From Massariosphaeria phaeospora (lineage: Eukaryota; Ascomycota; Dothideomycetes; Pleosporales), in the NCBI GenBank assembly GCA_011032825.1, contig JAADJZ010000001.1, positions 2,790,001 to 2,854,000 on the forward strand: 64,000 nt of DNA. Reading direction: 5' to 3'. A program made the position numbers and the translations under genes. The first letter of the stretch is position 1, and each line of letters opens with the position of its first letter. This document shows, piece by piece, positions 42,761-54,436 of this stretch. The notes under the pieces were generated by a model. That model searched no databases and had not been told where the DNA came from. It was given only the letters and a program-made list of their open reading frames with translations.

Positions 42761-43555
42761 TTTGGGGGTTGGTGGATAAGCAGGTGTTGTTGGTTTGGGT
42801 TCAGCTGCGTGGTTCGTGGATTCGTAGGGTATGACGCGTGAGTGTCAGGGTGTTCTAATTGATGAGTGAAATGTGATGTTTAAATAGTTCGAGCCGGTGT
42901 ACCAATGTGAAGAGATGATTTCCGTTTGCGTGGATTCGAGAGTGTTTGTCTGTGACGGAGAAAAGGGGGAAATTTGAGTAGATACATGTGAAGAGCCGGT
43001 GTTGATGTGAAGAGGCCCCACGATGCTAAAGGAAACAAACAAAGGCTGTACAATGGGCTTATGTCATACAGATCTGGAGTTAGGTCAAAGGGGTAACTCA
43101 GTGTTGACTGGATGAAAGTGGGAGCGCTGCGCCGCTAACACAATGTGGAGTGTTGGGATCTTGATTGAGGGTACTCTGTTCTTTCAGTACCATTGATTGG
43201 GGAGGTGATATGTTGCATCTCCTGTTGTCTTGGAAGGACTTGCGACAAAAATGACAATAGAACAAAGAGAATTCGAACAAACAACTGGGTGCATTGTGTT
43301 TGCGAAGATTGGTATTGGATCAAGATGACTTTACGTAGATGCTATTCGATGTCGTCTGTATGGCATTGTTAGTATTGTCCTACCATTTTGGCGAGGCTGT
43401 CCAGTCGGAAACAAGGGACCACTCACATTGACGAAGGTGTTCAGCACCTTGCAGTTGCCTCCAAGATTCCGAATTCGGGCGATCACGGCACGGTCCCGGG
43501 TCCTAAAGTTTGAAGTCTTCTCATGACGCATTACTGAACACGACGGAGCAGTTCA
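42761..43555. other. Intergenic region
   Basis: No gene is supported. Short minus-strand frames have no domain. Confidence 0.4.
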
Positions 43556-44020
43556 AACGTATAAAAAAAGATTTGACGAAATCCATGGCGTCGTACTGCA
43601 CTCTTTCCAACACTCAAGCTTTCCCATCCCATCACCACAATCCCCAACCTCGGCCCTTCCGGCGTCCTCGTTGTCTCAATCCGGAAGCTCGAGTCCGCAG
43701 CAGAAAACCAAGCCAGCCAATCGCGCCCCCTCTCTTTCCCATTCGTAAGCGCCCTCATATTCGTATCAAAGATCCCACCGCTCGTCATCTTTGCATCGTT
43801 CAAACAGCGCCCGTCCAACCCTGGACTCACCTCAGAGTCCTATCCTACAAACTCGGCTTCTCTCTCTGCCCTGGTAGAATGTACTCGTGCACCGCGATCT
43901 TCAACTCCGTCTTCATTGCCGGTACCAACGCGCGCACGATCTTGATAAGCGGCGGGAAGAATCTCAGTGGTGACCATTTTGATCGGCGCGATTCTTTGGT
44001 TCTCATCCTCGCGAACACAC
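43556..44020 (-). pseudogene. O-methyltransferase C-terminal relic
   Basis: The minus strand from about 44008 encodes the end of a fungal class I O-methyltransferase: LRFFPPLIKIVRALVPAMKT, ELKIAVHEYILPGQREKPSL, a TAG at 43847-43845, then DRTLR. A gtgagt donor (43830) and an aag acceptor near 43788 lead to MTSGGIFDTNMRALTNGKER, GRDWLAWFSAADSSFRIETT and GPRLGIVVMGWES. The blocks correspond to the post-SAM region of aflatoxin-pathway-like methyltransferases (LxxLVPAxKP, VHEYILP, ERxxxDWxxLFxAAD). The Rossmann SAM-binding part is not found upstream, and the TAG breaks the frame, so this is a relic. Confidence 0.6.
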
Positions 44021-44512
44021 GACGCTCTCACAACACGTCAAACTTCTAGCTCTCTCTAGCATCCTACATTCCTCAGCCAGCTCGTCATACGTAGTAGTAA
44101 ACATTGTATCATCTGAGAAATTAGCCGCGACGTCGAAGTGACAGACAGCTATGGTGTTCATTAATTCAACTGCCTGACGATTGTCAGCGAACTCCAGCCC
44201 AGCGAGCGAGATCAAGCTCACCGTCTGATTTACGAGTGTACCGAATGAGCCCTGCATTATCGGTGAGAGCTTTTCACAGGATAGAATGACGGAGTCTCTG
44301 GGTGAGGTGAAGTCTGTATCGGTTTGGAGTCGCGAAGGCACGTCTTCGTTGACAGGGGCCTGGAAGCGCGCTGGTATTCGAAATAGCGTCAGTTTAAGAT
44401 ATGTTCCCGGAAAGAGCTCCGACTAGTGCTTGAGCCCGGGACGCCCTGGTGATACACTGGTTGTTCCGACGAAGTCAAACACTGCTGTCGATGTGAGGAG
44501 TGGCGGCATGAG
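44021..44512 (-). other. Open region upstream of the methyltransferase relic, unrecognised
   Basis: A minus-strand open frame (44341-44003) encodes SPIMQGSFGTLVNQTVSLIS, then LEFADNRQAVELMNTIAVCH and TTYDELAEECRMLERARSL. It could be the N-terminal helical part of the same broken methyltransferase gene or a different gene. No motif decides this. Confidence 0.3.
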
Positions 44513-44817
44513 ATGGCTACGGGGCGTAATTATACGCGTCACGCTATCGCACGAAAGCAAGCCCAGGACTAGTACAAGATAGTGACGAAGCAATCAGAGT
44601 TAGACAGATCTGCCCTCCGACTGTCTAACGGGGCGAGTAGTATGTTAGACTTTAGCACCTCTCCAATCCATTCTCAACTTCTCATAGTTGTATTGCGGCA
44701 TCTAATTATCCGACGTTGATAGTTACGAGCAACTCAAAACATACTGCATGAGTCAACCCTCGAAAGAGGTCGCTAATAAGTTAATAACCTTGTAGCTGCG
44801 TCCAAGCTCGACCAATG

Positions 44818-46277
44818 CTAGTAATCAAGACAGTGGCGCCCAGCAGCAAGCTTTGCCGCGACCATAGTACCGCACTCCTTGTCTTCAAGTTCAAAAGGCT
44901 TGTTGCCGAATGCCTCCATCAATGCTATCTGAGTCTCTTCCTCTGGCCAGAATTTTTCGCTTTCGAAGTACACCACAGGAACCGGACGCCGTTCTCCATA
45001 CACATATGGCGGAATGACTGAGTAGCGTGTATAGTTCGTAAGAGTAGTCGTGATGTTTCTCTCCTTCATGTTCCTCGCGATCTCGACCAGCTTCAAAACC
45101 CTCGATGGCAGAGAGAACATCCTAGACAGGCTGTTGGTAGACGCAGGCGATGTGTGTAGCTCGAGGTGCTTGAAGTTCGTTCCGTTGGAGATGGAATTGA
45201 CCCTTGAAGGCATATCGTCCCAGTATGTATCGGGACGGCATTCCAAACCCGTGAAACAAAATGTGTCGAGATTGGGCGGGGCGTATTGTGGAACAGGCAA
45301 AAGCTTTTTCAGAGGGGATTTATCATCCAGCTCCAACGTTTTCAGTGAGTAGAATAATGAGAAGCCTGTAAAATCGGGCTCGTCATTGGGCAGCCAGTCA
45401 CTGTAACCTCTCTTGGAACAACTGTGCTGCAGATGCTGTAGCGAATGCTTTTGTTGGCTGATTGCGGCGAATATTGGGCCCATGGGCATATTCGATTGGA
45501 TAGAGGAGCCGTGGTGGCTAGTCTCTTGCAGATAAAGATACTCGAGACCTCGCGGAAGTGAAAGAAGAGTCGAGAGACCCTCAGAGGTGACGTTACATTC
45601 GTCAAGAACAAGTGTCCGGAGGGGCGACTTGCCCAAATTTGCATCGGGTACTTCGAACTTATTTACGTCCGAACAGGAGATATGGAGGTGGGTCAGGGTC
45701 GACGACAGTAAGACCGGGTAAATCGTATCGAGTTTATAATAGCGCGTGCCTGCACCGTGAGAGTGGAATGTGACTGGGCCAATAAGCAATTGTCTTCGAT
45801 CCTGGGAGACTCTCTTAGCTTACATGACGTCAGATTGGTGAGCGGTCCGTCTTCCAAGCTCGAGTCTTCGAAGAGTCTCAAGTATTCGGAAATATATTGA
45901 TCAATCCAGTACTGCTTGTACCTTTCTCCTCTATTGAAGTAGTTGATGAACGGACTCTCCAGTTGCAGCACCCGCAAGTTTCCCATCTTACGGATCAAAG
46001 AAGGGAGTATGCTAATCTCGTGCCAGGTGCTTCTAGGATGAGGCGTTATTTCCAGCTCTTGTACACACCCGAATCTGTGAGGCCGGGCTTCCAGACTGGC
46101 GAGAAGTCTGTCAGCACTTTCGCCATTCCGTATATGCACTTGTTTCCATAGTGCAGCTTCAGCGAGTGGTTGGAGCTTCGTGCACGTTTGCGCAAGTGAG
46201 AGTAGGTCGTCTGGGTTGTCTATCGACTCGACAATTGGATGCACGAGATCTAGAGGAAGGGAGAGAAGTGGAAACAT
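44818..46277 (-). CDS. F-box protein with leucine-rich-like C-terminal part
   Basis: Splice model: 46277-45824 and 45773-44818, with a 50 bp intron (gtaagc, cccag), 469 aa. Start chosen at MFPLLSLPLDLVHPIV, where the F-box begins; an in-frame upstream codon would add 26 unlikely residues. The F-box-like motif LSLPLDLVHPIVESI, then DLLSLAQTCTKLQPLAEAAL, occupies residues 4-40. Degenerate leucine-rich segments follow (LRTLVLDECNVTSEGLSTLL, LPRGLEYLYLQET, LKTLELDDKSPL, FKHLELHT). Such proteins are substrate adaptors of SCF ubiquitin ligases; the target is unknown. Confidence 0.75.
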
Positions 46278-46810
46278 TATCGTTGAGCTGCAGACAGTGA
46301 GAGAAGTGTGTTGGAGAGGTTGGAATAGCAAGCGGATCTCAGCAGGCAGCAACATCCCCGCGCCAACCCCGCCTTCCTGAGCTAAGCCAAATACAGAAAC
46401 AGCACGACCACAAAGACAAAGGTTCTCATGAGCTCAATTTTCTAATGCTTTCGATGGTCCTGCCCTTCACAATGAGTGACAATTGGGTTATACTAATTCG
46501 TTCCGGATATTCGATCATCGTGTTACAAAGGTTACCACATGTAGTGTCATGCATCCATATCCGTGCCCAGGTGTTCAGGCTCACATCCCAAACGCCTGAA
46601 GTATCCAATAGCAACTCCTTCATCAATTTGTGGTAACTCAGACAAGACCGATACATCTTTGAAGTCTCTGTTTAAGTTCCAGCAACTCCAATTGCACTGA
46701 AAGCGGAAGTTCAACCATAAGGACACTCGGTTCATTACGATGAGCAAAGCTGTGCATGAGTCAGTGTTAGTCGCTCCGACGGAAGTTTCCAACATCACTT
46801 AGATAGAGCA
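46278..46810. other. Intergenic region
   Basis: Minus-strand frames at 46426-46656 and 46547-46798 have ordinary composition but no domain and overlap each other. I cannot support a gene. Confidence 0.3.
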
Positions 46811-48237
46811 TCAAGCATCCGAAAGATATTCGAGATCTTTTTCTTCGTCCTCAAGGTCCCACGGTTCGCATGACAGGTACTCCTCCGGAGGTTGTTCGGG
46901 GTCCTCTTCCGACTCGTATTCGCTGTCCGAGTCCACTGACACCCAGACATAGAAGTCTCGTTCCTTGAATCCCATCGACGCAGTCCCGTAGTGCTCCCAG
47001 GCTAGTAACTGATCCGTTACGATCGTCCTTGTTGATTCGAGATGTTCGGCGATTTCCTTGTCATATTCCATTGCAGGTATATTAGGTGAACAGAATATAT
47101 CTAGCAGGAAGGACGACCGGGTGCAAGAGTCCACGTCATGTCCCCGAAAACCAGATACCCTCCTTCTGCTTAAGTTCAATCGAAGGTCGTTGGCAGCGAC
47201 CTGTATGTCTTCCACGTTTGGACGGCTTGGCCATAGTCCGCAGGCTTTCATGCTCCTGAGTAGAGATCCAAGCGCTGAGGAAATGCACGTCGTCGGATGC
47301 TGGCACGCTGCCCTTTCCACGGAGAATCGTTCGACCAGTTCGTAGCATTTGGCTATGGTATCAGCGATATGTTGTTCTCGAATCCGAACTAGATGGTCTG
47401 AGATGGTATTAGCTCTAGGGTTCTACTAGAAAACTATGTAGAGAGAGACTCACTGAGAAGGACACCTTCGATTTCCGAACCGCTGGTTTCGAGATCACCT
47501 ATACGGTATCCTTCGGTCAAAGGTTCCATTTGTAACGCCAGTGTCGTACACATTGTTGCAAAGACGTCAAGATGGCCGAAAGCGTAGGCGACAAGAAGCC
47601 AAAGCTCGTAACCAGGCTGCCCTAGCTTTGACAACCACGGGAATGTCCATTGCCTCAAGAATGGCAGGAAAACGCGGAGTACCCGATGGCGCAAAGTTAT
47701 CTGAGCGATTCGAACAAGCTGAGGAAACGAGACGTCCCTGGGCAGTCTGCTCGTATCCATATGCGCCGCATGCAGAAGCCACACGAAGACGGCTTTGTAA
47801 CGAGCATCTTCGACAATCTCAAGCTCCAACCGACCACTCTCGGTAGGATAAAGCCTGCAAATGAGCTTTTCCCACGTCGGACTGGCCCGTCTGACGCATC
47901 CTGAGTTAACAAGCCAGGAGGCCACAGGGACGCCCTCTTTGGTGGTGACAGAGAAATGCAGGTCGCCGTTGGGGTCAATTATGTCCGATTCTGCGTCTGG
48001 TGTCGGTGGACCAACAGTACTGAAGCTGGGGGATGATGATGATGATGGCTCCGAGGAGGGCATGACTTCTGGCGATGGTTCTTCGTCGGCCGGCGCGATG
48101 CCCTCTGGAGTCGCGGTGTCCACAGTAGGCTCGGTCTCATCTTGTGTGCGGGGAGACTTACTGCCGGATGAGGAGTTTGAGGAAGCGTCGAGCAGCGGGT
48201 ACGCCCCGTCTGCATCACTCATGGCGGTATCACTCAT
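46811..48237 (-). CDS. Fungal BTB/POZ-like protein
   Basis: Splice model: 48237-47454 and 47397-46811, with a 56 bp intron (gtgagt donor, ctaatacc branch, tcag acceptor), 456 aa. After a Ser/Pro/acidic low-complexity N terminus (about 95 residues) comes a BTB-like core: DPNGDLHFSVTTKEGVPVAS, SWLVNSGCVRRASPTWEKLI, and KAVFVWLLHAAHMDTSRLP, then PWLSKLGQPGYELWLLVAYA and FGHLDVFATMCTTLAL. Across the intron the frame continues NHLVRIREQHIADTIAKCYE. This is the pattern of the many fungal nuclear BTB proteins without a kelch or zinc-finger partner domain. The C terminus is acidic. Role unknown. Confidence 0.75.
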
Positions 48238-49124
48238 GGCGCAGAGCGTGGCCGGTCGTGGATGGTGGTTTGCTTAAGGAAGCTTCGGTCAAGTGGGGAT
48301 GGAAGTGGGCTGTTATCTCGACGCGGGGCTCTATTGGGGCTAACGCTCATCGAGTTAGGCCGGACGCGCAGTCACGTGCAGCGGCCCCGGGCGCCTGCCG
48401 AGAAGTTTTCGCGAGCTCATAGCGAAGGGAGAGAAAGTTTTCGCAAAGCTCGAATTTGCTGCGGAGAGCCTCATTTGTTTTCAGCGTGAGCTGAGTAGGT
48501 GTTCGTTTTGTAGAGCCGTACTCTCAGAACCATGGTTCATCAAGATAACTCCTATAAGACCGCTTCTTTCATCCTCCTCATCTCTTCACACACACACACC
48601 AAAAATCTCTCTGCCTCCGCCCCCGGCTTGTTTTTTACCTATTCATAACTAGCACATCTTAGGACTTGATATTGCGCGTCATTACGTATCGTGTGTTGCG
48701 CGCGCCTTGTTTTGCGTCGTAACACCACGACTTATGTATTCTCTCTCTGATATGCTAGTCAAACCACTCCGCGGGAGTCGAGAGGGCGCATATAACTAGC
48801 TGTCCCTTTTTACAGGTGTATGGCAATGCTCTAAATTCTATAAGACACTGCTTGCAGATGCCGTGGCTTCGTGGAACAAGCAACAAATCCGCATGCGGAT
48901 TCCTGTTCTTTGTCGCGACCTGGGTATCTCAATCCCCTATCCTTCTTCCACATCCCTCTAACACGTTAGCTCACATGGTAGTCCCGTCGCCAAATGCGTA
49001 TACGTCACCCTTCGAGGACAAAGGACGTGAACATATTTAGGTGGTCTTTCGTTGCCTTGGCCGATGCACGTTACCTCTGTCCTATCTCCTACCTCCCTTG
49101 TGCTAGTTTCAAACAGTTACAAAC
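48238..49124. other. Intergenic region with dispersed repeats
   Basis: No gene is supported. It contains two gagaa(a)gttttcgc motifs (48400-48460) and the second copy of the 105 bp dispersed repeat. The right part is the upstream region of the kinase-like gene. Confidence 0.4.
48504..48612 (+). repeat. Dispersed repeat, copy 2
   Basis: Shares cgttttgta, ctctcagaacca, ccgcttctttc and atctcttcacacacac in order with 23041-23145. Copy 1 and copy 2 are on the same strand and both lie upstream of a gene. Confidence 0.55.
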
Positions 49125-50315
49125 ATGACACGCTACCGCGTGTCCCCCATGGTCTATGACCACACCGACATTGCATCAGTTCGTCCAGATCTCATACATA
49201 TACCCCAAGGCAAAAATTTCAACCCAGACTTCAAAGACAAGGAAAAGTTGGAGGGCATCACATGTGAACATATACGACAGACTGTAGAGCTATGCAGAGC
49301 CTGCGGCTGGAACACAGATCACGAACTTGGTGGTACGTACATTCCCAGGGTCCGCGTTGCGCATACCACCTGCGGCGCCGGTATGTGGCAGATTGGGTCC
49401 GAGTGGTTACTCTGGGACCGTATCAACGACGGGAGAAGAAATAACGACTTTATGACGCACAAATTCTTGCGCAGCCACAACGTTCAGAACATCCCGCTGG
49501 TTAAGGAAATGCAGTCGCTAAGCGCACCAACGGACAAGGTGCAGTTCACGTTGATGTCTCGAGCTAAAGGGGTCCCACTGGCAGATATTTGGCACACTCT
49601 AGACCGCAAGCAAAGACAAGGCTACATGAGGCAGATGGACGCTGCGCTTCGCGAGATGCGTCAATTCACTGCCCCATTTCCGCAAAAAGTGGACGGCACT
49701 CCTCTTCACGACAGGCTCGTCGCCGATTGCGAGAAACGTGCGTCAGACCACTGTAAAACTATTGGCAAGACAACGGAAGAATGGTTCAACAACATCGCTG
49801 ACGAACTTCGCTATGGACTCTCGATCCATTTAAACACTAAGGATGCGGCCGTGATTGAGGAGAAATTCCAGCAACTTCGGGCCAGGTTTCCCGAGCCCGG
49901 TACCTGTGTTCTCACGCACGGCGATTTGCACTTCCACAACATCATCGTGGACCCCGACAGTCATAAGATCGAGGCCATTATCGACTGGGAATATGCCGGT
50001 TTTTACCCCGAGTGGGCGGAACGCCTACTCGCGGCCAAATGGGGCCACCACCCGCTGCTCGATCACGTTTGGAAGAAGCTATTTCCGGAGGTTGACGCGG
50101 CAGCATTCTGGACCACGGTAGAGCAACCCGTCGAGGAGGTCCAAGATATCTGGCGGCTGTGCCCAATTGAGCACACAGAGGAGAGCGATATTTGGAGGAG
50201 TCGTGGATTCTGCGAATGCAAACCATATGGAGGGAAGATTTATCAGAGGTTTTTGGGTGCTAAGTACGTGCACAAAGCAGTGCCTAGGCCGGTCGAAGAG
50301 TCCCTTGCGGTTTGA
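49125..50315 (+). CDS. Aminoglycoside phosphotransferase (APH)-like kinase
   Basis: An intronless 396 aa frame. Catalytic landmarks: VLTHGDLHFHNIIVDPDSHK (the Brenner-type HGDLHxxN loop) and IEAIIDWEYAGFYPEWAE (the metal-binding Asp, DWE-A), at about residues 265-305. These are those of the choline-kinase/APH fold common in fungi. The N-terminal part contains IWLGSEWLLWDRI-like WQIGSEWLLWDRI and LMSRAKGVPLADIW, the hinge region. Substrates of such fungal APH-like proteins are mostly unknown; antibiotic resistance should not be assumed. Confidence 0.85.
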   Translation: MTRYRVSPMVYDHTDIASVRPDLIHIPQGKNFNPDFKDKEKLEGITCEHIRQTVELCRACGWNTDHELGGTYIPRVRVAHTTCGAGMWQIGSEWLLWDRINDGRRNNDFMTHKFLRSHNVQNIPLVKEMQSLSAPTDKVQFTLMSRAKGVPLADIWHTLDRKQRQGYMRQMDAALREMRQFTAPFPQKVDGTPLHDRLVADCEKRASDHCKTIGKTTEEWFNNIADELRYGLSIHLNTKDAAVIEEKFQQLRARFPEPGTCVLTHGDLHFHNIIVDPDSHKIEAIIDWEYAGFYPEWAERLLAAKWGHHPLLDHVWKKLFPEVDAAAFWTTVEQPVEEVQDIWRLCPIEHTEESDIWRSRGFCECKPYGGKIYQRFLGAKYVHKAVPRPVEESLAV

Positions 50316-50552
50316 TATTCAAGATACATTGTTGGTTTTAGCACGCAATCTCTCTACTCTAAAAACTCAATTCAGTTCACAGTCTGTCCAACAACCTCTA
50401 GTATACATGTTTTTCTACGTCCGTATTATCCTCTTGCACTATGGAACGTGTGCAACCAGAGTGGCACCATCGATCGGCCTAGAGAATGATACTAAGTGAT
50501 GGTTCACAGTGTAAGGAATAGTGAACCTGCATCAGATTGGTCAATACTACGA

Positions 50553-51055
50553 TCACAGAGTAAGGGGGTGTTCTATTCGCTCATCGTCATCTGGAGAACT
50601 GTTCAATATTTGCCAGCAGAGTTCCTTGAACGTGACCTGGTGGACGTTGTCCCAAGTCCAGTTCTGTACTTGTTCATCGACTCCGTTTTGGACAGAGCAT
50701 CGGAACTTGTTGTCTGCATCATGGATGACGATTGCATATCTCGAATCACCTCCAACGCGCACTGCAACTCTCTCTTTCTCGCAAAATATCTGCATGCATT
50801 CCTCAAACAGATGTCGTCGGAGTCTGGGGTTGGTTTTGGCGTCGTAATCATCTGCTCGTGGACCGAAGGAATATAGCTGATAGGGTTTCTTCGTTGGAGG
50901 ACCTTGGGTGAATGAGTAGAAGTGCTAGAAGCTCCTTCAGTAGGTGTAGGAGGCCTCGCAGGCTTTGCGATTTCTTGAGGGATGTGTGCCGAACATTTAT
51001 CGCAGCTAATAGCACTTGAGGGGTTTTCCTCATTGCAGAACCAACAGTGATTCAA
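50553..51055 (-). CDS. Zinc-ribbon protein, gene model uncertain
   Basis: The minus strand starts at 51055 with MNHCWFCNEENPSSAISCDK and CSAHIP, a CX2C-X10-CX2C zinc ribbon of the RanBP2/DZR kind, then a Ser/Thr/Pro-rich stretch. From about 50900 a second frame looks more protein-like: YSFGPRADDYDAKTNPRLRR, HLFEECMQIFCEKERVAVRV, IVIHDADNKFRCSVQNGVDE, ending at 50553. The two need either a small intron or a one-base shift, and I could not find convincing splice sites. The family of the second part is unknown. Confidence 0.45.
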
Positions 51056-52547
51056 GTTCTTTGGGGAACGGCGTGTCTCGACATCGCTGTTCGTAAGGTT
51101 GGGTATTGGTAGGATGCTGGGTTGTATGCGAGGCTGGTAGAAGGAAAATTATAAGCTTTCAGTTCTGTTTAAATATTCTCCATTGACACTGCGACTCAGA
51201 GAAAGTTTGCGCGAGCAGCTCAGGCGGAGACTTATTTGTTCAAACTAGCAAAGGCTGTCGCAAGCTTTGATAAAACATTCAAATATCTGTACGATACGGG
51301 TTTGGGTTTTATCTAATAGCTTGACCCGGTGCATGGGTTGCGAACCCAGACGCGTCTTTCTACCACCAACTCGCTTAGAAAATGCCTTCATGAATAACAA
51401 GATCTGAAGGCGAAGCTAGAGCTAGGAAAAGTTTACAAGACGACTATTAGATTAGCTTACGAGCGCTCAAAGAGGTGCTCACGAGCACGCTAACAGGGTA
51501 GTTTTCGCAACGCTCAACCTCTCATCGAGGCAGCCTTGTTCGATGCAAGCTGGTATCCAAGACCATCTCAACCTTAAAAAGACATTTCACATCAGCCCTC
51601 TAGCTTGACTATCCGAAAACCTACTCCAACTAGACAGACTTTTTATGTCTACTATACCCTAGAAGCTAGACATAATCTAATCTGATCTGATCTGGCCAAA
51701 CTGCTAGTTGGCAACCGGTGCTCCTTCTCAACTCCTACACCAACAAACACAACGCACGATACTTATCTACCTCCGTTTACGCTAGCGCAACAACGAAATA
51801 GACCTTACACAACTTGAACAGACCTTCAACCGCTACATCCATATCCACACAGAAAAGAAGGCGCGTCAATCTTACCCGCTCCATCATCCCAGATAGCCCA
51901 ACATCTCCCCAACCATCGCAATCAACACAATCTCCCCCTCATACTATTTTCTCTCCACTCAACTAGCTCCCTACGCATCTACCATATCACAACAACCCAC
52001 CAAAAGACAACAAGATAGACCACACGCACAACGCAAACAGACAGACAGAACATGATTTACAGGCCAGGCCACGCCACGCAAGGACAAGGTATCAATTCAG
52101 GAAAAGTGTTTTACTACCCGAACTCTCCACTAGACACGCAGCTCAGTTCAGCTCAGTTCAGCCTCTCCATATTCAAGAAAAAAGCCCATCATCTACGAGT
52201 AGTAGTGCAGTAGTTATTCTGTAACGCCCGGCAAGGGCGCAATAAAAGAACTGTCAAATTAAGTATACAGGAACAAAAGTAGTAGTGTTCATCGATTCAA
52301 CCCTGAAGAGTAAGTGAAAACCTAGGTTCGGCGTTATTTCAGTCACTCAGGCCACGACGCTAAGTGAGCCCAGACAAATCCTCCACGCTCTCAAACCGAT
52401 TCGTCTTTCAGGCAGACGTTGCTCATCGCACAAGGATACGGTCTAGTGAGAGCCTTGAAATCATCCGTAGGGTCAAGATAGAATCGGGCAAGCTACAAGT
52501 TCCGGCAAAATGCAGCTCAGCTCAGCTCAACTCGTCCTGTTCTTACT
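51056..52547. other. Intergenic region of about 1.5 kb
   Basis: No gene is supported. It contains a gagaaagtttgcgcgagc motif (51196) related to those at 48.4 and 56.5 kb, a short gctcagttca direct repeat near 52140-52163, and probable 3' flank of the U2AF gene. Confidence 0.4.
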
Positions 52548-54436
52548 TTACCATGCTTCGACGTCAAAGCTCTCCTCGGGAAATTCAGTGACGACGACAG
52601 TCCGGCGCGAGAATTGCCGGCCAGCTAGGGCTTTGATGGCGCGCTGGGCAGACTCGGGCTCCTCGTACTTGATGTAGATTTTGCCGACTCCAGTACTGGT
52701 GCGGGCGCCAGCGGGACGGGGGATCTTGAGCTCGACGATGGGGCCGTACTTCTCGCACTCTTCATAGATGTCTTCCTTGATTTCTGCAACACGCATTAGT
52801 TCTGATCATGTAGCGTAATATGACTTGAGGCTTACCTTTGTAATCGGCATCGTTGATCAGCTCCTCGTGCGTGACCATGTTCAGGAGACAGAGGACTCGA
52901 CTGCGCCTGTGATCATCCTGGGCGCCAGAGCCAGCCAGTATAGAGATAGCACCTGCACCGCCATCGGCTCCCATGGCTTGCATAACGCCCACAGTAGCGC
53001 GTGCCACCTTGAGAGTTCCGTCGCCAAGAGCAATGGAGTTGAGCCCGTCGATGATCTGGTCAATAGCCGAGTTATCTTCATACTCGCAGAAAGCGATACC
53101 CTAGACTTGTCAGCAAAATTCCTGAAGTAATAGACGTACTTACACGGTGCTGGTCAGTAGACGTGTCTTTGACCAGAGCAAGTGCCTTGAGCGGTCCAAA
53201 TGTCTCGACGAGTTCCTGCACCTGGCTTTCTTCGACGTAGATGGGGATATCCACGATGCTCAGCTTATTTGCACTATCCTTTGGCATATACATGACACCA
53301 GACGGGGCGCCCTCGGGGGCATCAGTCTCTTCGGGAACAGGGGTGATATAGTCTGCCGGTCGGCGAATAGATAGGCCGGGTGCGGCGGGGTCTGCTTCGT
53401 CGCCAGCCATGGAGATGCCATCCATAGCAAGCACCACTGTAGCGTCGTCGGATGTTTTGAACTCAAGAAGCGCGTACTCGCGGTTGCTTGCGATCTGAGC
53501 GGAGATGCAAGGGTCGTAGCCGGATACACAATTGAGGCCGTTCAGCTGTAGGTTGAAGAAATCGACCATCTGCTCAGAGGTTACGCTGGGGCTAATGTTG
53601 TAAGCAAACAGTCGCTTCGCTTGCTTCGAGTTGGCGGGCTTTAGCGCGGCAGCGGTAGCAGTGCCGGCAGACGGACTCATGAAGGCGGCGAGCCGGGTGG
53701 GATCCATGGGCGCAGCGCGAGGAGCACCGGGGAGAGGGAACATGCCCGACAGCTTCGCCTGCTCTGCCGTGATGTTGTCATAACCACTCGGTTTGATGTC
53801 CCACTGAGTCATGCGACGCGGTCGAACGAGGATAGATACGAAGTTGCTGAGATCCGATGGAGTCGACTCTCGCTTGACCGGCGGCGGGGAGGCCGACTTC
53901 TTCCTGTCGCGTCCGCCGCCAAAGCCCTGGCCGCCGTCACGCCGTCCTCGTCCACCACGGTCATCGCCTCCGTCGCGGTCCCTGTCCCGGCCACCACGAT
54001 GGCCGCGGTCACCACGGTCGTCGTCGCGCTCGCGGCGGGGCTGGTCACGTCGCGAGTACGAATCGTTCCAGCCTCGATCGTCGCGCCTCTCACGGCGGGC
54101 GTACGTGTCTTCGCGCTCGCGTTCACGATAGTCGCGGCTGGACGAGTACGTGTCGACTTCGTAGTCGCGACGGGGGCCAGCGTGGCGTGGCGACCGCGAG
54201 CGACGGCGGCGCCTATCGCCCCGGTCGCCCCGGTCGTTGCGCTCGCGATGGTCGTCTCGAGATGACTGGAATGATTAGCTTGATACGCGCCAGCAAGGCG
54301 GAGGATGCTCACGTAGTTGCGCGATCCACCCTGGCGGCCACCGTCTGCTACTGTTAGTACTGGTCTTGCGCTGTGGAACATTCAGCAGCTGTTCTGTCGT
54401 CAGTTGCTTACCTCGAGTGTAGCTGTCGCCGTTCAT
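52548..54436 (-). CDS. U2AF65: U2AF large subunit (splicing factor U2AF65)
   Basis: Splice model: 54436-54412, 54350-54313, 54265-53144, 53100-52836, 52783-52548 (introns 61, 47, 43, 52 bp), 561 aa. The N terminus is an Arg/Asp/Gly/Ser-rich region of the RS type (SPRHAGPRRDYEVDTYSSSR and RDRDRDGGDDRGGRGRRDGG). The U2AF-ligand-like segment MTQWDIKPSGYDNITAEQAK follows. Three RRMs come next: the first starts AKRLFAYNISPSVTSEQMVD, the second NKLSIVDIPIYVEESQVQEL with GIAFCEYEDNSAIDQIIDGL, and the last is the U2AF-homology motif (VLCLLNMVTHEELINDADYK, DIYEECEKYGPIVELKIPRP, FPEESFDVEAW). It binds the polypyrimidine tract and recruits U2 snRNP in the nucleus. The two tiny first exons rest on splice signals and phase. 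Confidence 0.92.

Noticed and set aside
42371..42841. + strand ORF of 156 codons
   Set aside because: Gly-rich antisense of the signal peptide and Cys domain of the minus-strand secreted protein.
43510..44049. + strand ORF of 179 codons
   Set aside because: Antisense to recognisable O-methyltransferase blocks on the minus strand.
51330..51385. Possible tRNA on the minus strand (a ggttcgcaacc-like T-arm)
   Set aside because: No room for an anticodon arm between the A-box-like and T-arm-like parts, and no acceptor stem pairs.
53809..54381. Minus-strand Ala/Thr-rich ORF of 190 codons
   Set aside because: Frame-shifted shadow of the Arg/Asp-rich N-terminal exon of U2AF65.
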